From the NCBI GenBank assembly GCA_018711005.1, contig DVIT01000035.1, positions 1 through 33,683 on the forward strand: 33,683 nt of DNA. The letters are read 5' to 3'. The notes below the pieces were generated by a model. It did no database searches. It saw only the letters and a list, made by a program, of their open reading frames with translations, and was not told where the DNA came from. Origin of the DNA: Candidatus Scybalocola faecigallinarum (GTDB lineage Bacteria; Bacillota; Clostridia; Lachnospirales; Lachnospiraceae). This document shows positions 24,471 to 33,683 of this stretch, in pieces. A program made the position numbers and the translations under genes. How positions within the stretch are numbered: position 1 is the first letter of the stretch; the number at the start of each line of letters is the position of its first letter.

Positions 24471-24546
24471 AAGCACCCTCCATTAACGATCATTTAGTAT
24501 ATCCTATGAACCGTGAAAGAAAATATGATTGAAAAAGGTGATGAAA

Positions 24547-27500
24547 ATGGCATTGCAGTTGATTTTGGGAAGCTGCGGCTGCGGAAAATCCCATGTGATG
24601 TATGAGCAGCTGATCAAAGATTCCCTGGAACATCCCCAGCAAAATTATATAGTCATCGTGCCGGAGCAGTATACGATGCAGACCCAGAAAAATATTGTTT
24701 CCATGCATCCGCGCCATGGGGTGATGAATATTGATATTTTAAGCTTCGGGCGGCTGGCCTTTCGTATTTTTGAAGAACTTGGGCGAAATGACGCCAGGGT
24801 TTTGGAAGATACAGGCAAACGGATGGTCATACGAAAGGTTCTGGAGCAGAAGCGCCGGGAGCTTAAGGTATTTGGCGGCAGTATTCCAAAGACCGGCTTT
24901 TCCGGCGAGATCAAGTCCATGATCTCAGAGCTTTTACAGTACAATGTTTCCCCCGGCCAGCTTGAGGATTGTGTCCGGCAGCTCCCGGACCACAGCGTGC
25001 TGGGGGAAAAGCTGAAGGATCTGGGAGTGATCTATCAGGGCTTTAAAGATTATATTGAAGGACATTTTCTTACGGCAGAGGAAATACTGACCCGGCTTTG
25101 CCCGCTGATCATGGATTCTTCGATCATAAAGGAGAGCTATATTTATCTGGACAACTTTACAGGCTTTACCCCTGCCCAGTACCAGGTGCTGTCCCAGCTT
25201 TTTATTTACAGCAAAGGGGTGCAGATGACGCTGACGGTGGATATACGCACCAATCCTTATCATATTTATCACAATTATGAGCTGTTTTATCTGACAAAAG
25301 AAACCATTTACCGTCTGGAAAAGCTGTGCCGGGACATCCATTGTGAACGCAGGGAGGATATTTTGCTGGAAAGCGGAAATGCCGGACGTTTTGCCGGAAG
25401 GCCGGAGCTTTTCCATTTGGAGCAGAACCTGTACCGGAAAAACGGCAAGACCTATGATCAGCCTTTAAAGCGGCTGTTTTTAAATAAAGCCCAAAATCCG
25501 GCTCAGGAGGCCCGGCATATTGCCCGGACGATCCGCAGGCTGGTGCGGGATAAAGGCTATCGTTACCGGGATATTGCGGTGATCTGTGCAGATGTGGCCG
25601 GCTATCGCCATATGGTGGAAAGGGCTTTTTCCGGCATGGATATTCCATGCTTTATGGATATAAAGCGCAGTATTTTAGGCAATGCCTTTGTGGAATGTTT
25701 AAGGGCCATGCTTGAAATGTTTGCAGATCATTTTTCTTATGAAAGTGTATTCCGGTATTTACGCGCCGGTTTTTCCGGGCTTTTGGAAGAAGATATTGAT
25801 CTGATGGAAAATTATGTGCTGGAATTTGGCATCCGGGGGGCGTCTGCGTGGGAAAATACATGGATGAAGCGGCCAAAGCATATGGATGATGCAAGGCTTT
25901 TGATCCTGAACCAGACCCGGGAGGCTGCCTTTGAATCCATATGGCCGGTCTATGAGGTGTTTCGGAACCGGGAATCCTGTGTCCGGGAGCGGACCGACGC
26001 CTTGAAGCAGTGGATCTATACGATGGATATTCAGGCAAAGCTGGAAGAAATGTCCAGATCCTTTGATGAAAACGGCCAGCTGTCCATGGCCCGGGAATAC
26101 AGCCAGGTATATGATGTGGTCATGGATCTTTTGGATAAATACGGGGATATTTTAGGGGATGAGATCATTTCCATCCGGGAGTATGCCCAGATCTTAGACG
26201 CCGGCTTAAATGAGGAACGAATGGGACTGATCCCGCCGGGTATTGACCAGGTTATGGTGGGAGATATGGAAAGAACCCGCTTAAATGATGTGAAGGTGCT
26301 GTTTTTTATGGGCATGAATGAAGGCATTGTTCCGGCGCCGGCTAAAGACGGGGGCGTGATCTGTGACCGTGAAAAGGAGATCCTTTCACAAATGCAGGTG
26401 GAGCTGGCGCCGACGGCCCGGCAAAAGGGCTATTTTGAGCAATTTTATATTTACAGGGCCCTTGCTTCATCCCGGGATTATGTGTATTTGTCTTACAGCC
26501 AGGTAAGCGCTTCGGGAAAAGCCCTGCGTCCCTCCTCCCTGCTGCGGCGGATCAGCCGGATCTTTCCGGGACTGGACACCGGCGTATGGGAAGATGGGGA
26601 CGACTGGAGGGAATGGGTGGATGATGAAAGCGAAGCCTTTTCTCATATGGTGGACGGACTGAACCGTCTCCATGAAACAGCGCCCCAGGCGGCATGGATG
26701 GAGCTTTATTCCTGGTTTGCCAAACAGCCGGCGTATAAAAAGCGCCTGGATCAGGTATTGGACGCGGCATTTATTTCCTATATTTCCCGGCCTCTTTCCC
26801 AGGCTGCTGTCCGGGCCCTTTATGGGCAGAAGCTGGAAAACAGTGTAACGACCCTGGAAAATTATTCCTCATGTGCCTATGCCCATTTCCTTCAATATGG
26901 CCTGTGCCTTTCCCAAAGAGAGGAAAATAAGATCCAGACACCGGATCTGGGCATTATCCTCCACCGGGCTCTGGAGCTTTTTGCTGCAGGCTTAAAGGCC
27001 GGAAATTATACATGGAAGGATGTACCGGAGGATGTGCGGGAGGAATTAAGCCGGGATTGCGCCGTAGAGGCAGCCAAAGGCTTTAACCATACGATCCTTT
27101 TGGAAACAAAGCGGAACCAGTACCAGATCCAGCGTCTTGTGCGGTATGTGCTGCGTACCACCTGGGCCATTAAGCAGCAGCTTGGCCGGGGCGACTTTCT
27201 TCCGGAGTCCTTTGAAATCCGTTTTGACAGCGATGCCCTGGATGGCCTGACGGATGTTATGATCGGGCAGGACGGCCTCATGAAGCTGAAAGGGACCATT
27301 GACCGTATTGATGTGTGTGAAGTGGGGGACAACCTGTATGTAAAGATCGTGGACTATAAGTCCGGCAGCCAGAAGTTTGATATTGTGGAGCTGTACCACG
27401 GCCTTTCCCTTCAGCTGGTGGTCTATATGAACGCGGCAAGGGCGCTGGAGGAAAAGACTCATCCCGGGAAAAAAGTGATCCCTGCCGGAATATTGTATTA

Positions 27501-28071
27501 CAATATTGATGACCCAATGATCCAGAGGGATGATTTTGAAAATATGGAAAATGAGGACGCCCGGGAGAAGCTTATGGAGGATGTACTCCTTAAGCTGAAA
27601 TGCAATGGGCTTGTTAATGGCAGTCCGGAGGTGATCCGGCTGTTTGACCGGGACTTTACAAAGGATTCCTCCGTGATCCCGGTGTCCATGACCGCTTCCG
27701 GCGCGCTTTCAAAACGGTCCCAAACAGCGTCGGCCGCACAGTTTGACGCCCTGGGGGATTTTGCATCCAAAAAGGTGGAGACTTTAGGCGCGGAAATTTT
27801 GGCTGGAAAGATTCCGGTGAATCCTTATATCCGGGGCACAAAAAGCGCCTGTACTTATTGTCTTTTCCGCAGCGTCTGCGGCTTTGACGAGCGGATCGAC
27901 GGATTTTCCTACCGCCGTCTGTCCGGGATGAGCGCAGATGATGCATGGAAAGCCATTTTTGAATGGAATGAAATACACGGGGAAAATAAAGTCAGACCAA
28001 AATCGGAAAAATCCGTGGAAACTATGGAAAACAGGGAGGTGGATGATCATGGCGAACCGATGGACCGATGA
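24547..28071 (+). CDS. addB: ATP-dependent helicase/deoxyribonuclease subunit B
   Basis: This 1174-residue protein is the AddB half of the AddAB enzyme, which resects double-strand DNA breaks and prepares ends for RecA. The N-terminal Walker A is GSCGCGKS (8-15), followed by VIVPEQYTMQTQ. The inactive helicase core runs through the middle (LFFMGMNEGIVPAPAKDGG). The C-terminal nuclease contains KIVDYKSGSQKFD. An iron-sulfur cluster is formed by Cys in SSCAYAHFLQYG and three Cys in CTYCLFRSVCGF. The length is usual. ATG 24547 is preferred because AAAGGTG (24534-24540) lies six bases upstream. The gene overlaps addA by 23 bases. Confidence 0.95.
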   Translation: MALQLILGSCGCGKSHVMYEQLIKDSLEHPQQNYIVIVPEQYTMQTQKNIVSMHPRHGVMNIDILSFGRLAFRIFEELGRNDARVLEDTGKRMVIRKVLEQKRRELKVFGGSIPKTGFSGEIKSMISELLQYNVSPGQLEDCVRQLPDHSVLGEKLKDLGVIYQGFKDYIEGHFLTAEEILTRLCPLIMDSSIIKESYIYLDNFTGFTPAQYQVLSQLFIYSKGVQMTLTVDIRTNPYHIYHNYELFYLTKETIYRLEKLCRDIHCERREDILLESGNAGRFAGRPELFHLEQNLYRKNGKTYDQPLKRLFLNKAQNPAQEARHIARTIRRLVRDKGYRYRDIAVICADVAGYRHMVERAFSGMDIPCFMDIKRSILGNAFVECLRAMLEMFADHFSYESVFRYLRAGFSGLLEEDIDLMENYVLEFGIRGASAWENTWMKRPKHMDDARLLILNQTREAAFESIWPVYEVFRNRESCVRERTDALKQWIYTMDIQAKLEEMSRSFDENGQLSMAREYSQVYDVVMDLLDKYGDILGDEIISIREYAQILDAGLNEERMGLIPPGIDQVMVGDMERTRLNDVKVLFFMGMNEGIVPAPAKDGGVICDREKEILSQMQVELAPTARQKGYFEQFYIYRALASSRDYVYLSYSQVSASGKALRPSSLLRRISRIFPGLDTGVWEDGDDWREWVDDESEAFSHMVDGLNRLHETAPQAAWMELYSWFAKQPAYKKRLDQVLDAAFISYISRPLSQAAVRALYGQKLENSVTTLENYSSCAYAHFLQYGLCLSQREENKIQTPDLGIILHRALELFAAGLKAGNYTWKDVPEDVREELSRDCAVEAAKGFNHTILLETKRNQYQIQRLVRYVLRTTWAIKQQLGRGDFLPESFEIRFDSDALDGLTDVMIGQDGLMKLKGTIDRIDVCEVGDNLYVKIVDYKSGSQKFDIVELYHGLSLQLVVYMNAARALEEKTHPGKKVIPAGILYYNIDDPMIQRDDFENMENEDAREKLMEDVLLKLKCNGLVNGSPEVIRLFDRDFTKDSSVIPVSMTASGALSKRSQTASAAQFDALGDFASKKVETLGAEILAGKIPVNPYIRGTKSACTYCLFRSVCGFDERIDGFSYRRLSGMSADDAWKAIFEWNEIHGENKVRPKSEKSVETMENREVDDHGEPMDR

Positions 28072-31000
28072 ACAAAAGCAGGCCATTGAAGAAAGAAACG
28101 GCAATATTTTAGTGTCTGCTGCCGCAGGCTCCGGCAAGACGGCCGTTCTTGTGGAGCGTATTTTTACCATGCTTACAGACCGGAATAAGCCGTTAAATAT
28201 GGACAATCTTCTGGTCGTTACTTTTACCAATGCGGCGGCTGCAGAGATGAAAGAGCGAGTGGAGGATCGGCTTTTAAAAAGCCTGGACGAGGATCCGGAC
28301 AATGACCATGTGGCCCGGCAGCTGGCGTCTATGGGCAGCGCCCAGATCATGACCATCCACAGCTTTTGCCTTCAGGTGATCCGAACCCATTTTAACGAGA
28401 TCGACCTGGATCCGGCCTTCCGCATTGGGGAGGAAACCGAGCTGACCCTGATGCGGGGCGATGTGGCCCAAAGCCTTATGGAAGCCCATTATGAGGCGGA
28501 GGATCCGGCATTTTTAGAGTTTGTAGAGTGCTTTGCCAAGGGAAAAATGGATAAAGGCATTGAGGAACTGATCCTTCAGGTGTATGAATATTCCCGAAGC
28601 TATCCTCAGCCGAAAAAGTGGCTGTCAGACTGTCTGAAAAGTTTTCAGGCACAGGATGAAAAGGACTTAAGCGCCCTGCCTTCGGTGCGGTTTTTAATGG
28701 ATTATGTTCAAAAGCTTAGTGAGGAAATGTCCGAGGCCCTTGAAGAAGGGCTGGCCCTGTGCCGTGAACCGGACGGCCCGGTCTTTTATGAGGAAATGCT
28801 GGCTGCGGATCAAAAGGTGGTGGAAGGGCTTAAGGCGTGCCGGTCTTTTGATGATTATTATGAGCATTTATCCCAGCTGTCCTTTATGGCCCTGTCCAGG
28901 AAACGGATGCCGGATGCTTCCCCTCAGAAAAAGGAACAGGTAAAGGCCATCCGTACTTTTGTAAAGGACACATTAAACCGGCTGAAAGAGGATTACTTTT
29001 CAAAGGATGCCAAAACCACAGCGTCCCAGCTTCACCGGATGCTTCCCCAGATGGAAACACTGACCGCCCTTGTGGAGGAATTTTCCCAGGCCTATCAGGC
29101 AGCCAAAGGGGCGAAAAACATGGTGGACTTTGGCGATCTGGAGCATTTTGCCCTGGACATTCTTACCCGTACTGCTCAGGACGGGACCCTGGTGCCGTCG
29201 CCGGCGGCACAGGAGCTGTCGGAGCAATATGCGGAAATCCTTATTGACGAGTATCAGGACAGCAACCAGGTCCAGGAGACAATACTCACAAGTATTTCCA
29301 GAGAACGGCTTGGAAAGCCCAATATTTTCATGGTTGGCGATGTTAAGCAGAGCATTTACAAATTCCGCCTGGCCCGGCCGGAGCTGTTTATGGAAAAATA
29401 TGAAACCTACCCGGCTCTGGGTGACCAGTACCGCCGCATAGAGCTTCATAAAAATTTCCGCAGCCGTCCGGTTGTGCTGGAGTTTGTGAATTTTCTGTTT
29501 TACCGCCTTATGGCCAGAGACCTGGGGGATATTGACTATACCTCAGATGCGGCCCTGTATCCCGGGGCCCAGTTCCCGTCGCCATCCGCCGCCGATCCGG
29601 CAAATGGCGGAGCCGACGGGGCAGAGTATGGAAGTTATGCCCAGGTGCTTCTTGTAACACCGGAGCCCGGAACGGATGGGGGAGATGAAAGCGACGATGA
29701 TCTTGGAGAGAAAACGGCCAGAGAGCTGGAAGCCGGAGCGATTGCCCTGCGCATCCGTGAAATGGTGGAAGGGCCAAAGCCCTTTTTGGTGACGGACAAG
29801 GAAAGCGGAGAACTGCGGCCGGCCAGATACGGAGATATGGTCATCCTGCTGCGCACCATGTCCGGATGGGCAGACACGTTTGTGAAGGTGCTGGGTGAGG
29901 AAAATATCAGCGCCCAGGCGGAAACGGTGACGGGATTTTTCTCAGCCTCTGAGATCCGGGTGATCCTGGCCTGCCTCAATGTGATTGATAATCCGAGGCA
30001 GGACATTCCTTTAGCCGCAGTGCTGAAATCCCCGGTGGGCAATCTTACGGATGAGGAGCTGGCCATGGTGTCGGCTGTGTACGGCCCGGGCAGCAGCGGC
30101 AGCCATGATCTGTATGATGAGTGCCAGACCTTTCTTAGGGATGAAAGCACAGTATTTTTAGAGGAATATTACAGCACTGAGGCGATTTTGGCAGTGCGGG
30201 AAAAGCTGGGACATTTTATGGATATGCTGGCCGACCTGCGCCGGTGCGTGCCGTATACACCCATCCATGAGCTGATCTTAAAGGTGTATGATGTTACGGG
30301 ATATTATGCCTGCGCCAGCGCCATGCCCGGCGGGGCAAAGCGGCGGGCTAACCTGGATATGCTGGTGGAAAAGGCTGTGGATTATGAAAATACAAGCTAC
30401 CAGGGCTTATTTAATTTTTCAAGATATATTGAGCGGCTGAAGCAGTATCAGGTGGATTTTGGAGAGGCCGCGGCCGGGGACGGCTATGAGGATACAGTGC
30501 GTATTATGAGTATCCACAAAAGCAAGGGCCTGGAGTATCCTATTGTTTTTGTGGCCGGACTGGGCAAGGCCTTTAATCAGCAAGACGCCCGCAGTTCCCT
30601 TTTGATCCACGCAGATTTTGGCTTCGGGCCCGATGTGATCGATACGCAGTGGCGCTTAAAGGCCCCCACGATCCAGAAAAAAATACTGGCAGCCAAAACC
30701 ATCCTGGAAAATCTGGGGGAAGAACTCCGGGTACTTTACGTGGCCCTGACCCGTGCCCGGGAAATGCTTGTGCTTACCGGCTATGTGGCGGATATGGAAA
30801 AATCCCTGAGCCGGTGGAGCTCATCCTCAGGCCAGGGGAAGGTTCTTCCCTTTAATGTGCGTCAAAGCGCTAAAAGCTTTTTGGACTGGATCATGCCTGT
30901 GATTTTAAAGCACCGCAGCGCCCATGATCTTTTAGAAGCTTATGGCTTTGCCAGTCCGGTATTTCATCCGGACTATGATGCTGATGTAAGTATCCGCATC

Positions 31001-31837
31001 CGGGAGATCCGGGACCGGGAGATTTTCCGTGGCATTGCCCATAAAGGCGCCAACGCTGTTTTAAAGCGGGAGATTTTGGTTCACTGGGATACCCAGAAAG
31101 TTTATCTGCCTCAAATGCATGAGGAAATGGACCAGTATTTAAGCTGGAAGTATCCCTTTGCCAGTGAGCTGGGGCTGCATACGAAAATGACGGTTTCCGA
31201 GTTAAAGCGTATGAGTCAGCTGGCCCCGGAGACTGAGGAGACTGGGCCGGAGGACTTCACGGCTGTTTCGGAGGAACCGGCGGCGCAGGCCGTGGCGTTA
31301 AGCCGTCAGGAGCGTATGGAGCGGGCTGCTTTGCGGGGAACAACGGTTCATAAAATATTGGAGCGCATGGATATTTCTTCCATAGGATCCCTGAAAGATG
31401 TATATGGGCTGATGGATCGGCTGACGGCGGCCGGGATCATTGACGAAGTTGGCGCATCCCTGGTGTATGTGCCGGGACTTTACCAATTCGCCAGGTCTGA
31501 GATCGCGCGGCGTATGGCAAAAGCCAAAGCAAACGGGGCATTATACCGGGAAAAGCAGTTTGTTATAGGCGTTCCTGTGTCCCAGGTCTATAGAGACAGG
31601 GAAGATGATGACATGGTCCTGATCCAGGGGATCATCGACGCATGGTTTATTGAGGAGGGCCAGGCAGTCATTGTGGATTATAAAACAGACTTTGTCCCGG
31701 ATGACGGGGAAAGCCTTGTGAAAAAATATAAGACCCAGTTAGATTACTATGGACTGGCTCTTGAGCAGATGACCGGCCTGAAAGTGAAAGAAAAGATTAT
31801 TTATTCCCTTGGCCTTGGAAAAGAGATTTTTGTTTAA
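28049..31837 (+). CDS. addA: ATP-dependent helicase/nuclease subunit A
   Basis: This 1262-residue UvrD-type helicase-nuclease is the motor and one nuclease of AddAB. Visible motifs are the Q region RWTDEQKQAI, Walker A AAAGSGKTAVL, LVVTFTNAAAAEMKERV, motif II LIDEYQDSNQVQE, motif III GDVKQSIYKFR, motif V MSIHKSKGLEYPIVFVAGL, motif VI LYVALTRAREMLVLTG and nuclease motif VIVDYKTDFV near the C-end. The ATG at 28049 (MANRWTDEQ) is chosen because GGAGGTGG lies at 28035-28042; the longer frame starts inside addB. The start overlaps the addB end, so the subunits are made together. Confidence 0.96.
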   Translation: MANRWTDEQKQAIEERNGNILVSAAAGSGKTAVLVERIFTMLTDRNKPLNMDNLLVVTFTNAAAAEMKERVEDRLLKSLDEDPDNDHVARQLASMGSAQIMTIHSFCLQVIRTHFNEIDLDPAFRIGEETELTLMRGDVAQSLMEAHYEAEDPAFLEFVECFAKGKMDKGIEELILQVYEYSRSYPQPKKWLSDCLKSFQAQDEKDLSALPSVRFLMDYVQKLSEEMSEALEEGLALCREPDGPVFYEEMLAADQKVVEGLKACRSFDDYYEHLSQLSFMALSRKRMPDASPQKKEQVKAIRTFVKDTLNRLKEDYFSKDAKTTASQLHRMLPQMETLTALVEEFSQAYQAAKGAKNMVDFGDLEHFALDILTRTAQDGTLVPSPAAQELSEQYAEILIDEYQDSNQVQETILTSISRERLGKPNIFMVGDVKQSIYKFRLARPELFMEKYETYPALGDQYRRIELHKNFRSRPVVLEFVNFLFYRLMARDLGDIDYTSDAALYPGAQFPSPSAADPANGGADGAEYGSYAQVLLVTPEPGTDGGDESDDDLGEKTARELEAGAIALRIREMVEGPKPFLVTDKESGELRPARYGDMVILLRTMSGWADTFVKVLGEENISAQAETVTGFFSASEIRVILACLNVIDNPRQDIPLAAVLKSPVGNLTDEELAMVSAVYGPGSSGSHDLYDECQTFLRDESTVFLEEYYSTEAILAVREKLGHFMDMLADLRRCVPYTPIHELILKVYDVTGYYACASAMPGGAKRRANLDMLVEKAVDYENTSYQGLFNFSRYIERLKQYQVDFGEAAAGDGYEDTVRIMSIHKSKGLEYPIVFVAGLGKAFNQQDARSSLLIHADFGFGPDVIDTQWRLKAPTIQKKILAAKTILENLGEELRVLYVALTRAREMLVLTGYVADMEKSLSRWSSSSGQGKVLPFNVRQSAKSFLDWIMPVILKHRSAHDLLEAYGFASPVFHPDYDADVSIRIREIRDREIFRGIAHKGANAVLKREILVHWDTQKVYLPQMHEEMDQYLSWKYPFASELGLHTKMTVSELKRMSQLAPETEETGPEDFTAVSEEPAAQAVALSRQERMERAALRGTTVHKILERMDISSIGSLKDVYGLMDRLTAAGIIDEVGASLVYVPGLYQFARSEIARRMAKAKANGALYREKQFVIGVPVSQVYRDREDDDMVLIQGIIDAWFIEEGQAVIVDYKTDFVPDDGESLVKKYKTQLDYYGLALEQMTGLKVKEKIIYSLGLGKEIFV

Positions 31838-31874
31838 AAGGCTGAAACAGGGGCATACTGTATAATAAAAATCC

Positions 31875-31909
31875 GGCAAATGCCACGCCGCCGGAGCCTG
31901 GCATTTGCC
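31875..31909. terminator. Hairpin between addA and the SASP-like gene
   Basis: GGCAAATGCCA (31875-31885) pairs perfectly with TGGCATTTGCC (31899-31909). On the plus strand it is followed by A residues, not T, so it is a poor terminator for addA; on the minus strand T runs flank it. It ends six bases before the next ribosome binding site and may instead affect translation of that gene. A TATAAT at 31860-31865 lacks a clear -35. Confidence 0.5.
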
Positions 31910-31928
31910 AAAAAGGGAGTCATTATGT

Positions 31929-32126
31929 ATGCCTAAAACAAAAAAGAAGATCGAACTGGACAAATTAAGCCCGGATGAGCTGCTGAAGTATGAAGTGGCT
32001 GCCGAGCTGGGTATTTTTGACAAGGTCATGAGGGACGGCTGGCAGTCTCTGACAGCCAGGGAAACCGGACGGATCGGCGGTCTGGTGGCAAAGAAGAAAA
32101 AAATGCAGAAGGATAAGGAGAGGTGA
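31929..32126 (+). CDS. Small acid-soluble spore protein, alpha/beta type (divergent)
   Basis: This 65-residue protein fits the clostridial alpha/beta SASP group, which coats and protects DNA in spores. The two conserved SASP blocks are recognisable: LKYEVAAELGI (the region cut by the germination protease in relatives) and LTARETGRIGGLVAKKKK. The N-end is Lys-rich (MPKTKKKIELDKL). GGGAG (31915-31919) is nine bases before the ATG at 31929; an out-of-frame ATG at 31925 hits a stop at once. An AraC-type gene follows after six bases. Confidence 0.8.
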   Translation: MPKTKKKIELDKLSPDELLKYEVAAELGIFDKVMRDGWQSLTARETGRIGGLVAKKKKMQKDKER

Positions 32127-32132
32127 AGGAGA

Positions 32133-33008
32133 ATGAAGCAGCCGGATAGTACAAAGTTTTTGTACCGGCAATATATGATCAGCCAGTCTTATGAGCTGTA
32201 TTATTATAAAGATTATCCGGTGCGGGGGGTGGAACCTCATGAGCATGGGTTTTATGAGCTGTACTTTTTCCTGGAGGGCAGTGTTGAAATGACTATTGGA
32301 GGTAAATGTTTTCGGGTGCATCCCGGGGACATTGTGCTGATCCCTCCGGGAATAAGGCATTTCCCTTCCTTTATTGATCCAAAGACGCCGTATCGCCGGT
32401 TCGTTTTGTGGATACATAAAGATTATTATGAAAAATGTTTTGCCCACGAGCAGGCATTGGCCTATTTGTTTGAACGTGATCCAAAGGGACAGACTCCGGT
32501 ACTGACTGTAGATCCGGTGATTTTTAATGATCTGCAAAATAAATTGTTCCAAATGATCCGTGAAAAAAATGAAGAACGTTTTGGAAAGGCATTATCTTTG
32601 TCCTTAATGCTCCAGTCAGTCCTTCTTTCAATCTCCCGGTCGGTCTATGAAAAAGAAAATGGTGATTGTGCCGGTCCGGTGACCCTGCGGGCCAGAATAT
32701 GTACATATGTGGAGGAGCATTTAAGGGAACCTTTGACCCTGGAAGATATTGCCGGGTTTTTCGCCATGAATAAATACTATATTTCTCATATTTTTAAAGA
32801 AAGCATGGGCATTTCCCTCCATCAGTATATTATCCAAAGACGGATCGAGGCCTGTAAAAATGCTTTGCTCACCCAAAAGTCATTAGAGGAAATCGCAGAG
32901 CTTTTTGGCTTTGCCAACTATTCATCTTTTTTCCGGCTTTTTAAAAAGACCTACGGCATGTCTCCCAAAGAATACCGGGAGGAAATGGAAAAAGAGCTGG
33001 GGAAGTAG
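32133..33008 (+). CDS. AraC-family transcriptional regulator with cupin sensor domain
   Basis: This 291-residue protein has an N-terminal AraC-type cupin domain (VEPHEHGFYELYFFLEGSVE; then VHPGDIVLIPPGIRHFP) that would bind a small ligand, often a sugar, and a C-terminal double helix-turn-helix (LTLEDIAGFFAMNKYYISHIF; then LEEIAELFGFANYSSFFRLF and the SPKEYRE end). GAGGTG (32120-32125) lies seven bases before the ATG. It is six bases after the SASP-like gene and convergent with the beta-glucuronidase remnant. Its target is unknown; control of a glycoside-use locus nearby is a reasonable guess. Confidence 0.92.
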   Translation: MKQPDSTKFLYRQYMISQSYELYYYKDYPVRGVEPHEHGFYELYFFLEGSVEMTIGGKCFRVHPGDIVLIPPGIRHFPSFIDPKTPYRRFVLWIHKDYYEKCFAHEQALAYLFERDPKGQTPVLTVDPVIFNDLQNKLFQMIREKNEERFGKALSLSLMLQSVLLSISRSVYEKENGDCAGPVTLRARICTYVEEHLREPLTLEDIAGFFAMNKYYISHIFKESMGISLHQYIIQRRIEACKNALLTQKSLEEIAELFGFANYSSFFRLFKKTYGMSPKEYREEMEKELGK

Positions 33009-33015
33009 TGGGGGG

Positions 33016-33057
33016 AGCGGCAGGGCATCCGGCCGGATGCCCTGCTGCCGCTGTGTT
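33016..33057 (+). terminator. Terminator after the AraC-type gene
   Basis: AGCGGCAGGGCATCCGG (33016-33032) pairs with CCGGATGCCCTGCTGCCGCT (33033-33052), with a 3-base bulge and almost no loop. GTGTTTTA follows. It may also stop transcripts coming from the glucuronidase remnant on the other strand. Confidence 0.7.
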
Positions 33058-33069
33058 TTACTCACAGGC

Positions 33070-33400
33070 TTATTTGTAATCAAAGTCCGGGATATTTTCC
33101 CAGCGCTGTTTAAAGTAATGAGCTGCCATTTTTGGACGGCGGTCTCTTGTAAAAATACCTTTCTTATTGCCCTGAACACGGCTGATGGCCTGGCATGTGG
33201 CAAAATCTGCAAAATTCCATGCATGTTCTCCGATAAAGTGGTCCAAAGTATCGAAAACTTCGTGATACATTTTGTAATAGGCCACCTGGTATTCCTCGGT
33301 AAACATGACCGGCATACTGTCCCGAAGGCCGGCAACAGTATCTGCGCCATATTCTGTCATCATGATGGGAAGGCCCTGTGCATTCCACCATTTAAGTGAA
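33070..33400 (-). pseudogene. uidA: Beta-glucuronidase, C-terminal fragment (5' part cut off)
   Basis: About 110 residues match the C-terminal end of GH2 beta-glucuronidase. The nucleophile Glu is in [13 protein letters not shown], followed by [33 protein letters not shown] and [14 protein letters not shown]. The NKK triplet matches the N-x-K motif known to bind the glucuronate carboxylate, so this is a glucuronidase rather than a galactosidase. Homology ends near 33400 ([10 protein letters not shown]); upstream the frame reads into unrelated sequence without family resemblance. About 80% of the gene, including the acid/base Glu, is missing from the window. An insertion at this point or an assembly join would both explain it. 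Confidence 0.85.
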
Positions 33401-33683
33401 AAATTAGACCCTGATTGACGTTTTTCTGATTTGAACCGAACACATGCGGTAAATTCTACGGCCAAATTATACAAAATGCGTTTCCAGGCCGAAGTGTGTT
33501 GTGTAATGTTTGTCAGCAGCGCTAAAAAGCAATTCGGCCGGCATAGCATCGGATAGCATCGGTGTATAAGGGCAATACGCCTTGTACACCGACGCTGCTC
33601 AAGCTTGAGAAAGAACCTCAGCATTACTCAATAGATCAGTAATAATTGTATTAAGCGCAGGCGCTGGAATATATATGCCCTGG
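33401..33683. other. Unrelated sequence interrupting the beta-glucuronidase gene (possible mobile element end)
   Basis: This 283-base stretch shows no match to the glucuronidase. It holds a 10-base direct repeat (ATAGCATCGG at 33543 and 33553), an inverted repeat at 33561-33590 (GGTGTA and TACACC arms) and, on the minus strand, the end of an open frame with stop at 33599-33601. The layout (frame end, hairpin, then short non-coding end) fits the terminal part of an insertion sequence, but I recognise no transposase motif and see no terminal repeat. Confidence 0.4.
33599..33683 (-). CDS. Possible 3' end of an unidentified gene (partial)
   Basis: The last 85 bases encode on the minus strand an open stretch of 27 residues (ending [17 protein letters not shown]) before a stop. 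The composition is protein-like and a hairpin (33561-33590) follows at a normal distance. The gene would continue beyond the window. It may be a transposase, but this is only inferred from its position in the interrupting sequence. Confidence 0.3.
   Translation of the reverse strand, partial: QGIYIPAPALNTIITDLLSNAEVLSQA

Noticed and set aside
27938-28048. Longer addA start inside addB
   Set aside because: The extra N-terminal residues match nothing in AddA, and GGAGGTGG directly precedes ATG 28049.

Overview
The window looks like the chromosome of an anaerobic, spore-forming member of the Clostridia, most likely a gut Lachnospiraceae (Blautia/Lachnoclostridium-like). The grounds are a SigI/RsgI pair, spore genes (a SpoVAE-type membrane protein and an alpha/beta-type SASP-like protein), AddA/AddB of the Firmicutes type, a DsrA-like sulfite reductase protein, strong AGGAGG ribosome binding sites, and part of a bacterial beta-glucuronidase. 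The family assignment is inference; no 16S sequence is present. The window starts inside 23S rRNA and ends in what looks like inserted DNA, which are typical places for an assembly to break.

Layout. 1-212: 3' end of 23S rRNA and the rrn terminator, with no room for a 5S gene between them. 330-3560: sigI, rsgI and a lipoprotein gene that carries an RsgI-like outer domain; both surface proteins end in long Asp-rich repeats, and similar SigI-type promoter candidates precede sigI and the lipoprotein gene. 3560-5051: a lower-GC patch with a frameshifted TetR-type regulator and an alpha/beta hydrolase that has lost its nucleophile region. 5141-8746 (minus): a 1201-residue NRPS-like protein of order A-T-C plus a vestigial A-domain end, preceded by two copies of a palindromic operator. 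9234-11915: an esterase and an Xaa-Pro aminopeptidase, probably one operon. 12192-15227: a stand-alone spoVAE-type gene convergent with a class A penicillin-binding protein. 15503-16153: YigZ/IMPACT family protein. 16215-19945: a LysR regulator divergent from a CoA-disulfide-reductase-like flavoprotein and a siroheme/ferredoxin sulfite-reductase-like protein, read as a sulfur metabolism unit. 20116-23867: an unknown SAP/Rho-N-like protein, dapB and nadE. 24021-31837: a small membrane-anchored protein divergent from addB-addA. 31929-33008: SASP-like protein and an AraC regulator. 33070-33683: the 3' end of a beta-glucuronidase gene cut off by unrelated sequence.

How the parts work together. 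SigI and RsgI should form a transmembrane signalling pair in which RsgI holds SigI until an outside signal is sensed; the adjacent lipoprotein shares the outer domain but not the membrane or sigma-binding parts, so it may tune that signal. AddB and AddA form one recombination nuclease. The flavoprotein and sulfite-reductase-like protein are probably controlled by the divergent LysR protein. Most of the remaining genes are ordinary housekeeping genes. The most unusual loci are the SigI/RsgI/lipoprotein cluster with acidic repeat tails and the A-T-C NRPS-like enzyme with its paired operators.
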